NCBI GenBank assembly: GCA_001781465.1
Contig: MFLD01000008.1
Location: forward strand, 1-37,444
DNA length: 37,444 bases
Direction of reading: 5' to 3'
From: Candidatus Kaiserbacteria bacterium RIFCSPHIGHO2_02_FULL_49_16
Lineage (GTDB): Bacteria; Patescibacteriota; Minisyncoccia; Phycocordibacterales; UBA2100
Shown piece by piece: positions 1 to 9,594 of the stretch. How positions within the stretch are numbered: position 1 is the first letter of the stretch; each line of letters starts with the position of its first letter. The position numbers and the translations under genes were made by a program. The notes beneath the pieces were generated by a model. The model was not told where the DNA came from. It searched no databases and was given only the letters and a program-made list of their open reading frames with translations.

Positions 1-78
1 ACGCAAACCACGCCCTCGCTCATAAAAGAAGAACTCGCGCGATTTGGCTTTCCAGTGCGTATTCTGTAAGATATCAGA

Positions 79-729
79 GTGGCGATTCTTAAAACAACCA
101 AGCAACTGTCGCATTGGGCGGGAGAACATGGCAATGCCTATGTAGACCGTAACCCGCACTCGCCCGCGCAGATGAACAAACTCTACAAAAAAGACTACGG
201 CGTTACACGTACGTATATGAACGAAGAGTTTCTCGGCAGACTGGGTACAGAACTGTCAATCCTGGAATTTGGCGCGAATGTCGGCACGCAACTGCAGTTC
301 TTGCGTGAAAGAGGTTTTTCGCGGCTGCTCGGCATTGACATCAATCAGCACGCGGTGAAAGTTGCAAAGCGCCTTCATCCTGATGTTGATGTTATCGCGG
401 GCTCCGGTTTCGACGCGCCGTTTAAAGATGGTTCTTTTGAATTCGTATTTACCTCCGGCGTGCTTATCCATATCTCGCCCAATGATATTAAGAAGATAAT
501 GAACGAGATGCATCGCGTATCAAGCCGGTATATCTGGGGCTTTGAATACTATGCTCCGAAATATGCTGAAGTAACGTATCGCGGTAAGAAGGATTTGTTA
601 TGGAAAACGGATTTTGCCGGGTTATTCTTAAATGAATTTCCCGGTCTCAAGCTGGTGAAAGAGGCGAAATATCCCATGACCGACGGCGTGAACGTCAGCC
701 AAATGTATTTGCTGGAGAAAATCAAATAA
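79..729 (+). CDS. SAM-dependent methyltransferase, pseudaminic-acid-associated methylase type
   Basis: Class I MTase motif I-like ILEFGANVGTQLQFL; directly precedes an N-acetyl sugar amidotransferase. Confidence 0.75.
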   Translation: MAILKTTKQLSHWAGEHGNAYVDRNPHSPAQMNKLYKKDYGVTRTYMNEEFLGRLGTELSILEFGANVGTQLQFLRERGFSRLLGIDINQHAVKVAKRLHPDVDVIAGSGFDAPFKDGSFEFVFTSGVLIHISPNDIKKIMNEMHRVSSRYIWGFEYYAPKYAEVTYRGKKDLLWKTDFAGLFLNEFPGLKLVKEAKYPMTDGVNVSQMYLLEKIK

Positions 730-731
730 AC

Positions 732-1898
732 ATGGTTCGCTACTGCTCTACTTGCGTGATGCCTGATACGAAGCCCGATCTTTCGTTCGACGAAAAAGGC
801 GTGTGCGATGCGTGCCTCTCGGCGGCAGCAAAAAAGACAATCAACTGGCAGGAGCGCGAAGCGGAGTTTAAAAAATTAGTAGAGCGATTCAAGCGGAAGG
901 ATTCTTCAAACTACGACTGTATTATTCCGGTCTCCGGCGGCAAGGACAGCCATTATCAAGCATATATCGCGCGGAAGTCGGGACTCAACCCTCTTTTAGT
1001 GCATTTTGAGCCGACCATGCGCACCGAGCTTGGCCTTAAGAATCTTGAAAACATTCGGCGGTTTGGCGACATGCTCGAATTGAAGAAAAATCCTAACGTT
1101 TACAAAAAGATGGTGATTGAAGGATTTCGCCGAGTGGGCGACAACGAATGGCCTAATCACATAGGCATTTTCACGTTTCCGATACGCGTAGCCGTAGCAT
1201 ACAAAATCCCGCTCATAATATGGGGAGAAAATTCTCAACTTGAATATGGCGGACCAAAGGCCTCTCGCATGAAAAACACGCTTGACAGGCGCTGGCTTGA
1301 GGAGTTTGGCGGGCTTCTCGGATTACGCGTTGAGGATATGGTTGGAGTTGAAGGCATCTCCGAGCAAGATTTAATACCTTATCAGTATCCGACAGATGAG
1401 GAACTGCAAGTGGCGGGCATAACAGGCGTGTTTTTGGGTTACTATAAAAAATGGGACGCGCGCTCACAAACCGAACTCATGCAAAAGAACGGATTTTCCA
1501 TTAAAGAAGACGGCCTGGTGGAGGGAACATATACCAATTATGAGAATCTTGACGAAGCAACGGTTGGTGTTCACGATTATCTTAAATTTGTGAAGTTTGG
1601 CTTCGGAAGGGCGACCGACCACGCGTGCCTGGATATTCGCAATGGCCGCATGGCGAGAGAGGAGGGTGTTGCTCTTGTAAAAAAATACGACGGAAAATTG
1701 CCAAAAATCTCAATCGCCGATTTTCTGGCGTATTCGAGCATGTCGCGAAAGGAATTCGACAGCGTGATGGATTCATTTACCGATAAGGCGATTTTTATGA
1801 CAGACGAGCACGGAAGCCCGCTTCGGGACAATGACGGAAATTTGATTAAGAAATATCAAGATTATTCCATTTTCACGCAGAGTGCCGCACAATCATAG
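732..1898 (+). CDS. N-acetyl sugar amidotransferase (WbpG/PseA-like)
   Basis: YCSTCVMPDTKPD N-terminus, PP-loop SGGKDS, Cys-rich CxxC motif. Confidence 0.85.
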   Translation: MVRYCSTCVMPDTKPDLSFDEKGVCDACLSAAAKKTINWQEREAEFKKLVERFKRKDSSNYDCIIPVSGGKDSHYQAYIARKSGLNPLLVHFEPTMRTELGLKNLENIRRFGDMLELKKNPNVYKKMVIEGFRRVGDNEWPNHIGIFTFPIRVAVAYKIPLIIWGENSQLEYGGPKASRMKNTLDRRWLEEFGGLLGLRVEDMVGVEGISEQDLIPYQYPTDEELQVAGITGVFLGYYKKWDARSQTELMQKNGFSIKEDGLVEGTYTNYENLDEATVGVHDYLKFVKFGFGRATDHACLDIRNGRMAREEGVALVKKYDGKLPKISIADFLAYSSMSRKEFDSVMDSFTDKAIFMTDEHGSPLRDNDGNLIKKYQDYSIFTQSAAQS

Positions 1899-1921
1899 GC
1901 CGATTGTATGACTCGGAAAGT

Positions 1922-2608
1922 ATGAAAGTTTCAATCATCATACGCACATACAACGCCGAAAAGACGCTAGCGCGCGCGATCGAGAGCGCGCTCACGCAGG
2001 ATTTTCCAACCGACCAATTTGAAATCGTGATTGTAGACGACGGCTCGACCGATGGAACGAAGCAATTGCTCGAGAAGTATCCGTCAAACTCGCGCGTTAT
2101 ATTAGTCAGGCAGGAAAATAAAGGGACCAGCGAGGCAGCCAATTATGGTATTCGGGTCGCGCGGGGAGATGTCATTATACTTCTGGACGCGGACGATGAG
2201 TTAATGCCCGATGCCGTATCCGCGTTGCTCGCAATGTTTCAAGAGCAATCAATAAACTATGTATACGGAGATTATTTTGAAGAATACGATGGAATAAAGA
2301 ATCTTGTTCATCCAAAAGATCCATTCAAGGCTCCAGCGGGAGCTTTTGCGTGGCGGAGAGAAAGTCTCATATCGGAAGGAGGGTTTATCGAAAACACGAT
2401 ATTTCCAGAATATGATATTCTTTTGCGCACATGGGAGAGATGGAAGGGGGCCCGCATGCAAAAGCCTGTTTTTATTTACCATCGCAGTAAAAATAGTATA
2501 ACGGGCAATGTTTCTCGCGTTGACGACTCGATTCGCATGCTTAAAGATAGATACCCTGAGCGCTCTCTTGAAATAGGCCGTATCCGATCGTACGCACTTC
2601 CGATATGA
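1922..2608 (+). CDS. Family 2 glycosyltransferase
   Basis: VSIIIRTYNAEKTLARAIESAL...VDDGSTDGT...LLDADDEL GT-A motifs; ATG at 1922 preferred. Confidence 0.85.
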   Translation: MKVSIIIRTYNAEKTLARAIESALTQDFPTDQFEIVIVDDGSTDGTKQLLEKYPSNSRVILVRQENKGTSEAANYGIRVARGDVIILLDADDELMPDAVSALLAMFQEQSINYVYGDYFEEYDGIKNLVHPKDPFKAPAGAFAWRRESLISEGGFIENTIFPEYDILLRTWERWKGARMQKPVFIYHRSKNSITGNVSRVDDSIRMLKDRYPERSLEIGRIRSYALPI

Positions 2609-3081
2609 CAGACGAAAGGAGTACAGAGTTTGTGTTGCGTCGCGCAACGATAGAGGACGCGGAATGTCTTTTCAATTGGCGAAATGATCCCGAAACGCGG
2701 AAACATTCCAAAAATAACGGGATAATTAATTGGGATGAGCACCTCGCGTGGCTTTTGAAATCAGTTGGAAACTATGCGCGCGGCCGCATGCTCTACATCG
2801 CGGAAACTATTGACGGAAGGCCAGTTGGGACAGTGCGAGCCGATATCTGTAAAGACGACTCGTATGAAATTTCATACACAGTTGCGCCGGAATTTCGCGG
2901 GAAGGGTGTAGCAAAAAGAATGGTTGTACAATTCGTACGCGAGATTATTCCGCAAAAGAGTCTTGTCGCGCATATACAAAAAGGACACGCGTCATCAGAG
3001 GGCGTGGCGAAAGCGTTGGGACTTCATCCCGTTTCTGAGAATCCTCTCCAAGACGGTGTTGTGATGACGGAATGGCGCTGA
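2605..3081 (+). CDS. GNAT N-acetyltransferase (PseH-like position)
   Basis: LRRATIEDAECLFNWRNDPETRKHS...YTVAPEFRGKGVAKRMV acetyl-CoA binding motif. Confidence 0.8.
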   Translation: MTDERSTEFVLRRATIEDAECLFNWRNDPETRKHSKNNGIINWDEHLAWLLKSVGNYARGRMLYIAETIDGRPVGTVRADICKDDSYEISYTVAPEFRGKGVAKRMVVQFVREIIPQKSLVAHIQKGHASSEGVAKALGLHPVSENPLQDGVVMTEWR

Positions 3082-3122
3082 TGCGTGTTGCGCCACGGCG
3101 TTACTGGTGGCAGGATACCTAC

Positions 3123-4184
3123 ATGTTCAAAATTGGCACGCGCGAGATTGGCATGGGACGACCTGTTTTCATCGTTGCCGAAATATCGGGCAATCACAAC
3201 GGCAGTATAAAACGAGCTCTCAAGATTATTGATGCGGCGGCCGACGCGGGAGCGGATGCGGTGAAATTGCAGACGTACACGCCGGAGACGATGACAATTG
3301 ATTCCGATAGAAAAGAATTTATCGTACAGAGCAATCCGGCGTGGAAAGGAAAGACGCTCTATCAGCTCTACGGCGAGGCCTCCACGCCATGGGAGTGGCA
3401 CAAGGAATTGTTCGCGCGCGCTAAAAAGCGCGGACTCATATGTTTTTCCACGCCTTTTGACAATTCGTCCGTGGATTTTCTGGAGAAACTCAAACAGCCG
3501 GTATACAAAATTGCTTCATTTGAAGTGGTGGACATACCGCTTCTTGAGCGCGTTGGCAGGACGAGGAAGCCGGTCATTATGTCTCGCGGGATGGCTTCAA
3601 TAGCAGAGATAACGCTCGCTATTAAGACACTTAAGAAATTTGGTACGCCCGAGATAATTCTGCTCCAGTGCGTGAGCTCGTATCCCGCAAAACCGGAGGA
3701 TATGAATCTTTTAACGATTCCTGATTTACAGAAGCGGTTTAAAGTCCTCGCGGGTCTTTCAGACCATTCGCTCTCGCGCGATGTTGCAGTCGCATCGGTA
3801 GCTCTCGGAGCATGCGTCATAGAAAAGCACATTACTCTTGCGCGCGCGGACGGCGGCCCGGATGCCGCGTTTTCGTTAGAGCCACAGGAGTTCGCGGAAC
3901 TCGTCAAGTCCGTACGTCTCGTCGAAAAAGCGATTGGTACGCCATCGTATAAGCGCTCGGAAAGCGAGAAAGAAAACATTGTATTCCGCAAGTCACTTTT
4001 TGTCGTGAAGGACATTAAAAAAGGTGAAAGGTTTACACAAGAAAACGTGCGTTCCATTCGCCCGGGGAATGGCCTTTCACCGAGATTTTATCGAGAGGTA
4101 CTCGGCAAGCGATCTACCCAAGGTATTTTCCGCGCTACTCCATTACAATGGAATCTGGTCGCTGTGGCGAAGAAAAGGAGGTAA
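3123..4184 (+). CDS. NeuB-family N-acetylneuraminate/pseudaminate synthase with SAF domain
   Basis: VFIVAEISGNHNGSIKRALKIIDAAADAGADAVKLQTYTPETMT; C-terminal SAF-like region; start revised to ATG 3123. Confidence 0.88.
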   Translation: MFKIGTREIGMGRPVFIVAEISGNHNGSIKRALKIIDAAADAGADAVKLQTYTPETMTIDSDRKEFIVQSNPAWKGKTLYQLYGEASTPWEWHKELFARAKKRGLICFSTPFDNSSVDFLEKLKQPVYKIASFEVVDIPLLERVGRTRKPVIMSRGMASIAEITLAIKTLKKFGTPEIILLQCVSSYPAKPEDMNLLTIPDLQKRFKVLAGLSDHSLSRDVAVASVALGACVIEKHITLARADGGPDAAFSLEPQEFAELVKSVRLVEKAIGTPSYKRSESEKENIVFRKSLFVVKDIKKGERFTQENVRSIRPGNGLSPRFYREVLGKRSTQGIFRATPLQWNLVAVAKKRR

Positions 4185-4195
4185 CACTTCCCTCC

Positions 4196-5029
4196 ATGCT
4201 CACGCTCATCTTAGTTTTTAGCGCGACTTTTTTCGAGGAGGTCTCTTCTGTTTTTACGAAGAAGGGAATATCGGACCGCCAAGAAAGCATATACACTGCC
4301 GGTTTTCTCAACTTGTTTTTTGTCACTTTATTCTTTCTAGCTATCATTCTGTATGGCGGTAATTTCATTTTCTCTCTTCAATCTCTTCCAGTATTCGGCC
4401 TAAGAATATTGCTCGAATTTGTCATTCTTACAATCGGACTTAGGGCTGTCGCTCTCGCGGACCGCACAACCTTCTCTTTCATCCACAGCGGTACGATTCC
4501 TCTTCTTCTAGCCATTGACATAGTTCTCGGTTACGCCATATCCCCGGCACAGCTCGCGGGCATTTTATTATTTTGCGGGATAATCCTAATTTTGGCGTTC
4601 AGCAAGGGTATAGAAAAAAGGGGTGCGTTGAATGTCGCGCTGCTTACATTGGGCGCCGCCGCCACAATATCTTTATTCAAATATGACATCACTCACTATA
4701 ACTCTCTCGAGGCGGGACAGTTCATGGCCAATGCTATCCTGCTTGTTTATCTTTTCTTTTACAATCTTTTTGTACGCAAGGAGAATTCTTTCCGCGCTTT
4801 CAGAATGATTGGATTTTTCACGCAATCTTTCACGGCAGGCCTCGCGGCTGTCGTTGTTAGTTTTGCGTACCTTTACGGCGCCGCCTCTATCATCACCGCG
4901 CTGAAGCGCATCGGGGAAGTGTCGTGGTCGCTGTTGTCAGGGAGGATTTATTTTCATGAAAAGCATATTCTCATAAAACTTTTTCTCGTACTTATGCTCG
5001 GTGTCTCAATCGTTCTCATCCTGCCGTAA
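4196..5029 (+). CDS. EamA/DMT-like multi-pass membrane transporter
   Basis: About 10 hydrophobic segments; aaaggaggt SD-like sequence upstream of ATG 4196. Confidence 0.7.
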   Translation: MLTLILVFSATFFEEVSSVFTKKGISDRQESIYTAGFLNLFFVTLFFLAIILYGGNFIFSLQSLPVFGLRILLEFVILTIGLRAVALADRTTFSFIHSGTIPLLLAIDIVLGYAISPAQLAGILLFCGIILILAFSKGIEKRGALNVALLTLGAAATISLFKYDITHYNSLEAGQFMANAILLVYLFFYNLFVRKENSFRAFRMIGFFTQSFTAGLAAVVVSFAYLYGAASIITALKRIGEVSWSLLSGRIYFHEKHILIKLFLVLMLGVSIVLILP

Positions 5030-5094
5030 GCATTCTTGGGGCAAAAGCCACTGGAGTACCGCGCAAGTGTTCGGCGTGTTATCGTAACTCTCAT

Positions 5095-5967
5095 ATGAAC
5101 GCGAACAAAAAGACTCAGTGGGCTCCCGATTTGTCCGCGCGAGGCGCGGATACAAATCGGCACGTCGGACAGAGACGTGCACCTGTAGACGGCAGTCCTG
5201 TATGGATAGCGGTATCGGGCGGATTTGATTCGATTCATGTCGGGCATCTGCGTATGCTCAAGAAAGCCCGCAATTTGGGGGACAAGCTCGTAGTCATTCT
5301 CAATAATGATAATTGGCTCCTGCAGAAGAAGGGATATATATTTATGCCGGCAAAAGAGCGTGCGGAAATCCTTTTGTCGTTTCCATTTGTAGATAAGGTT
5401 TATATTACCAAACACAAGAAAAGGAGTTCCGACATGAGCGTATGCGGCGCATTAAAGGCATTGCGTCCTGCGATATTTGCCAACGGCGGGGATAGAAAAG
5501 GAAAGAAAGATATTCCGGAGACTAAAGCGTGCGAAGAGCTTGGTATCAAAATGGCATTTAATGTGGGTGGCGTGAAAGTGCAATCATCCTCCTGGATGAT
5601 TAAAGATGCGAGCCGTCCCATGGCGCGGACGAAGCGCCCATGGGGTGAATTTTATGGATGGGACCGCGGAAAAGAATGGTACCTCAAGACTGTCTACATT
5701 AAGCCCGGGAAGCGGTTGAGCCTCCAATACCATCATCGTCGCGCCGAATACTGGATGCTCGTAGAAGGGGATGCAACCGCGACAATCCAAAAAAAGGGCG
5801 AGGAGACAAAAAGGGTTCAACTGATGAAGGGCAAGGTTGCCCATGTTGATAGGAAAGCGGCCCATCGGCTTGAATCCAGGCGCGGCGGCATAGTCGTAGA
5901 AATAGCTTTCGGAAAGTTTGACGAGTCAGATATCGTGCGCCTCGAGGATGATTACGGGAGAATATGA
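5095..5967 (+). CDS. HxGH cytidylyltransferase-like domain fused to ManC-type cupin
   Basis: ISGGFDSIHVGHLRMLKKA followed by RPWGEFYGWDRGKEWYLKTVYIKPGKRLSLQYHHRRAEYWMLVEGDA. Confidence 0.75.
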   Translation: MNANKKTQWAPDLSARGADTNRHVGQRRAPVDGSPVWIAVSGGFDSIHVGHLRMLKKARNLGDKLVVILNNDNWLLQKKGYIFMPAKERAEILLSFPFVDKVYITKHKKRSSDMSVCGALKALRPAIFANGGDRKGKKDIPETKACEELGIKMAFNVGGVKVQSSSWMIKDASRPMARTKRPWGEFYGWDRGKEWYLKTVYIKPGKRLSLQYHHRRAEYWMLVEGDATATIQKKGEETKRVQLMKGKVAHVDRKAAHRLESRRGGIVVEIAFGKFDESDIVRLEDDYGRI

Positions 5968-6010
5968 CCGCGCGTTGCAGGGCGGTGCTCATAAGGGTAA
6001 AGTAAGCAAC

Positions 6011-8275
6011 ATGAACGCGCACCGCGCCAAAAGTCTTTACTCGCATATCGCGTCTCTTGCGAAGGAGCACCCATCTCGGTCGGCGCTGTTGAGTTGCGAC
6101 ACGGAGGGAACAATCTCGCGCGAAATCAATTTCAAAAAGCTAAAGGAAGAAATTGAATCTGCCGCGGCGTACCTCTTCAAACTGGGACTAGAGCAGGGGG
6201 ACAGGGTCGCCCTCGCGTTTAAGAATTCCCCCGAACTCTTAGTAATTTCCTGGGCGGCGTGGAGTACCGGCATTATTACTATTCCACTCGATACAAAACG
6301 CGATACCGGGGAACAGCACGCTTACAAAATAAAACTTAATGGCGCGAAATTAGTGATTTTACAGAAAGGCGCCCTTAAGGATGAGGACAGGGGCCATCTG
6401 CGGGGCGTGAACGTTGAAGAGTTTTCCGGCTTTTCGGTAGATTCACATGTAAAGATTTCTTGGGAGTCGGGCCTTTCCCATGAAGCGCTCGTTCTATTTA
6501 CTTCCGGCACGACAGCCCACCCTAAGGGGGCCAAGCTCTCTCTCAATAATCTTATCGTTAACGCGGAGAGCATACGCGAGTGGCTCCGCATCACCGAGAA
6601 CGACCGGTTCCTTGTGAATCTTCCGCTACACCACATCAACTCTACGACCTTCTGCCTTTCCACATTGCTTGCGGGCGGCTCCATCGCTATACCGCCCGCG
6701 TATTCCAATTCGCACTTCTGGCAGCAGATGGCGAAAACGGGTGCGACCATAACATCTATCGTGCAGTCTATTCTTTTTGACCAGTTAAATCGCGAAGAGG
6801 AGTATGCCGCCGCGAGAAAAGACATCAAGCTAAACAGAATACAAATCGGCTCGGCACCCGTCATCGCCACTACGGTGGAGGAGTTTAGAAAGAAATTCGG
6901 CATCCCGCTCTACCAGGGATACGGTCAGACGGAAACCGCGCTTCGCGTTACCGGTGTTCCCATGGGACTACCCGAGGAACTATATGAAAAACTTGTGGAA
7001 GAAAATTCTATCGGCGCTCCCATGCAGTGGGCGGATGTGCGTATCTCTGATGAGAGTGGGAAATTTCTCGGCGAAGGAGAAGAGGGTGAGATTATCGTCA
7101 AGGGCGAGGCAAATATGAAAGGATATGTCGGCGGGGAACCCGCGTTTCGCGACGGCTATTTTCTTACGGGCGATGTCGGATTTTTCCGCGTGGCAGATGG
7201 AAAACAATTCTTCTACCTGAAAGGACGCAAGCGCGAAATTATCATCAAGGGAGGAATAAATATTTCTCCAATTGCCGTTGAAAACTCGCTCAAGAAAATA
7301 TCCCCAGACATCGGACAGGTTCATGTCGTAGCGGTTCCTGATGAACGCTATGGAGAAGAGACTGGAGCTGTCATTTCGTGGAAAGAAGGAACCGATATCG
7401 AAGCCGCTAAAAGACGGCTCAGACTCTCGCTTTTATGCGGTACTCCGCATTTAAGCGCGTACGAAACACCGAAATACATCACCTCGCTTACGGTTGCGGA
7501 ATTGCCTACGACGTCAACTGGCAAAGTTCAGCGCACAATTCTCAAACAACAGCTTCCATACGAGCGTTTCGAATCCATCTACGGATTGTTTAAAACTCCG
7601 GAGTATCGCTTCACGGTGCTCCACCGGTATTCGCGCTGGGTCAAAGAATCGTACGAACTCTACAACCGATGCTGGGAGCCGCTCATGGCGGAAAAGAGCA
7701 CGTATGAGAAAGACATCTCAAAGCAGGTAATAATTCTCGCGGTGGACAGCGCCGGTCATGTTGCCGGACAAATCGCGCTTGTTCGCACAGATCTCTCTAG
7801 TGACGAATTGCTTCACACGAAATACGACGAGCTTCTCACGCCGAAAATCTTGTCCGCGCAGGGAAAAAACCTCGTGTGCATTTCTATCTGCAGTGCCGAT
7901 TACAAGCCGAGGCCTGTGCCGGCTGTTAAGAACATACCATCGGAGAAAGCTGTGCTTGCGTATGTTCCGCAAGACCCGGTTTTTAAGTTCCACCAGAAAC
8001 CGAAAGCGGGACTTCTTGAAGGCGCGCACCTTGTCGGCCTGATTAAAGATGGACGGCCGGAAGATAAAAGTTCTCTCGGATACAACATGCTCCTTCAGTA
8101 TCCCGAGCCCAAAAGCGATATGCGCGAGTTGCGCATCCACGATGACGCGCCCGTATCCCATCGCCTTATTGAGGCCGTTCTCGTACTCGCGCGCGATGTA
8201 GGAATAAAGAATGTTTATGCTTATTCGCGCCCCGGGGGTCTCGCTTCACACGTAGCGCATATTGAGGCACAATAG
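6011..8275 (+). CDS. AMP-forming acyl-CoA synthetase/adenylation enzyme with C-terminal GNAT-like domain
   Basis: LFTSGTTAHPKGAKLS, YGQTE, GYFLTGDVG, KGRKREIIIKGG adenylation motifs; about 200 aa C-terminal extension resembling an acyltransferase; ATG 6011 preferred. Confidence 0.75.
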   Translation: MNAHRAKSLYSHIASLAKEHPSRSALLSCDTEGTISREINFKKLKEEIESAAAYLFKLGLEQGDRVALAFKNSPELLVISWAAWSTGIITIPLDTKRDTGEQHAYKIKLNGAKLVILQKGALKDEDRGHLRGVNVEEFSGFSVDSHVKISWESGLSHEALVLFTSGTTAHPKGAKLSLNNLIVNAESIREWLRITENDRFLVNLPLHHINSTTFCLSTLLAGGSIAIPPAYSNSHFWQQMAKTGATITSIVQSILFDQLNREEEYAAARKDIKLNRIQIGSAPVIATTVEEFRKKFGIPLYQGYGQTETALRVTGVPMGLPEELYEKLVEENSIGAPMQWADVRISDESGKFLGEGEEGEIIVKGEANMKGYVGGEPAFRDGYFLTGDVGFFRVADGKQFFYLKGRKREIIIKGGINISPIAVENSLKKISPDIGQVHVVAVPDERYGEETGAVISWKEGTDIEAAKRRLRLSLLCGTPHLSAYETPKYITSLTVAELPTTSTGKVQRTILKQQLPYERFESIYGLFKTPEYRFTVLHRYSRWVKESYELYNRCWEPLMAEKSTYEKDISKQVIILAVDSAGHVAGQIALVRTDLSSDELLHTKYDELLTPKILSAQGKNLVCISICSADYKPRPVPAVKNIPSEKAVLAYVPQDPVFKFHQKPKAGLLEGAHLVGLIKDGRPEDKSSLGYNMLLQYPEPKSDMRELRIHDDAPVSHRLIEAVLVLARDVGIKNVYAYSRPGGLASHVAHIEAQ

Positions 8276-8283
8276 CCCGACCT

Positions 8284-8379
8284 GCCCGGTTAGAGGCCTT
8301 AAAATTACCTGTGAGGGATATAATTATATGATGCAAGCAAAACGCAAATCTCCTCTAACGGAGACTGCCTCTAATGGGG
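8284..8379 (+). promoter_or_regulatory. Leader element of dehydrogenase gene (candidate cis-regulatory RNA, copy A)
   Basis: GCCCGGTTAGAGGCC (8284-8298) versus GCCTCTAATGGGG (8367-8379) and competing CCTCTAACGG (8352-8361). Confidence 0.55.
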
Positions 8380-9590
8380 TGAAGAAAAACGATACCGTAA
8401 AAGCCCTCACAATAGACCTCAAAAAGGACGGGTGGGACAAGTCCAAAGGATTTTTTCTTCGGGACATTCCGATGCCGACACTCGATGAAAAGAAAGACCC
8501 TACCGACGCTACGGCCGTAATTTTGAAGGTGCGCTATGCGGGTTTCTGCGGGTCAGACAGGGGAATTTGGTATCGCAACGCATTTTGCGACATGATTCAC
8601 GATTCGCTCGCCAAAGAGAAAAAGCCGATGCGAGTCTTGGGGCACGAGTTCGTCGGCGAAATTGTCGAAGCCGGCTCGATGGTGAAAACTCTTTATTACG
8701 ACCCGGATAAAAATAATCGCGCAAAAATCGAGGTCGGGAGCTTGGTTTCCGGAGATTCTCATGTCACTTGCGGAAGATGTTACCAATGCCGTATAGGCGA
8801 GAGCCATGTATGTTTGAACGAATCTATATTGGGAATCTCGATTGATGGAATTTTTGCGGAATTCGTAAAAATTCCCGCAAAGAATTTGTGGGCGGTTGAC
8901 GAGAGTCGCGTGCGGCCGGAAATCGCCACCGTATATGACCCATTCGGGAACGCTGTACATGCGACTACCAAGGTTGATTTTTGCGGACAGCGGCTGGCTA
9001 TTTTCGGGTGCGGTCCGATAGGCCTTTTCTCAATATTGCTGGCGCGGAATTTCGGAGCCGCCAAAGTTATTGCTGTCGATTACAACGATGCAAATCTAAA
9101 CATGGCCAAAGAACTCGGGGCTCACGAAACTATAAAGATTAGAAAAGAGACAAAGAAAGTCGAGTGGGCGCATGACGAGGGAGTCGTCGAGAAAATAATG
9201 GAAATAACATACGGCAAAGGTGTAGACATATCGATGGAAATGGCGGGCCCGTCTTCCTCGCTAAACAACGCGATACAAAGTACTCGCCGCGGAGGGAATG
9301 TCATCGTGTTCGGAATTAAGGACGGAAATATTACGATTCCGAACTTTTCCAGAATGATAGTAGTGCGAGGCCTCACTCTGCATGGCATTATCGGGCGCGA
9401 GATTTTCAAAACTTGGCAGATTGCGCAGAGAGTGCTTTCCGACAAAGCGAACGGGATTCAAGACGCAATTTGGAATGTCATGATGAAGCGCGGTAAGGGC
9501 ACGATTTTGGATTTTAAAAAGTTTAATCCGGAAAGTTTTGAAAAAGCGATGGAAGCGAATCCCAAGATAATTTTTAGAGTGAACGGCTGA
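8379..9590 (+). CDS. Zn-dependent alcohol/L-threonine 3-dehydrogenase-like enzyme
   Basis: GFCGSDRG, LGHEFVGEIVEAG, CGRCYQCRIG, IFGCGPIGLFSILLARNFGA; GTG 8379 start proposed because the right arm of a leader element ends there (ORF track begins at 8262). Confidence 0.75.
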   Translation: MKKNDTVKALTIDLKKDGWDKSKGFFLRDIPMPTLDEKKDPTDATAVILKVRYAGFCGSDRGIWYRNAFCDMIHDSLAKEKKPMRVLGHEFVGEIVEAGSMVKTLYYDPDKNNRAKIEVGSLVSGDSHVTCGRCYQCRIGESHVCLNESILGISIDGIFAEFVKIPAKNLWAVDESRVRPEIATVYDPFGNAVHATTKVDFCGQRLAIFGCGPIGLFSILLARNFGAAKVIAVDYNDANLNMAKELGAHETIKIRKETKKVEWAHDEGVVEKIMEITYGKGVDISMEMAGPSSSLNNAIQSTRRGGNVIVFGIKDGNITIPNFSRMIVVRGLTLHGIIGREIFKTWQIAQRVLSDKANGIQDAIWNVMMKRGKGTILDFKKFNPESFEKAMEANPKIIFRVNG

Positions 9591-9594
9591 TATA

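Noticed and set aside
3368-4057. 229-aa minus-strand ORF and other long antisense ORFs
   Set aside because: Antisense to strong housekeeping or biosynthetic CDSs with no recognisable motifs; codon-structure shadow.
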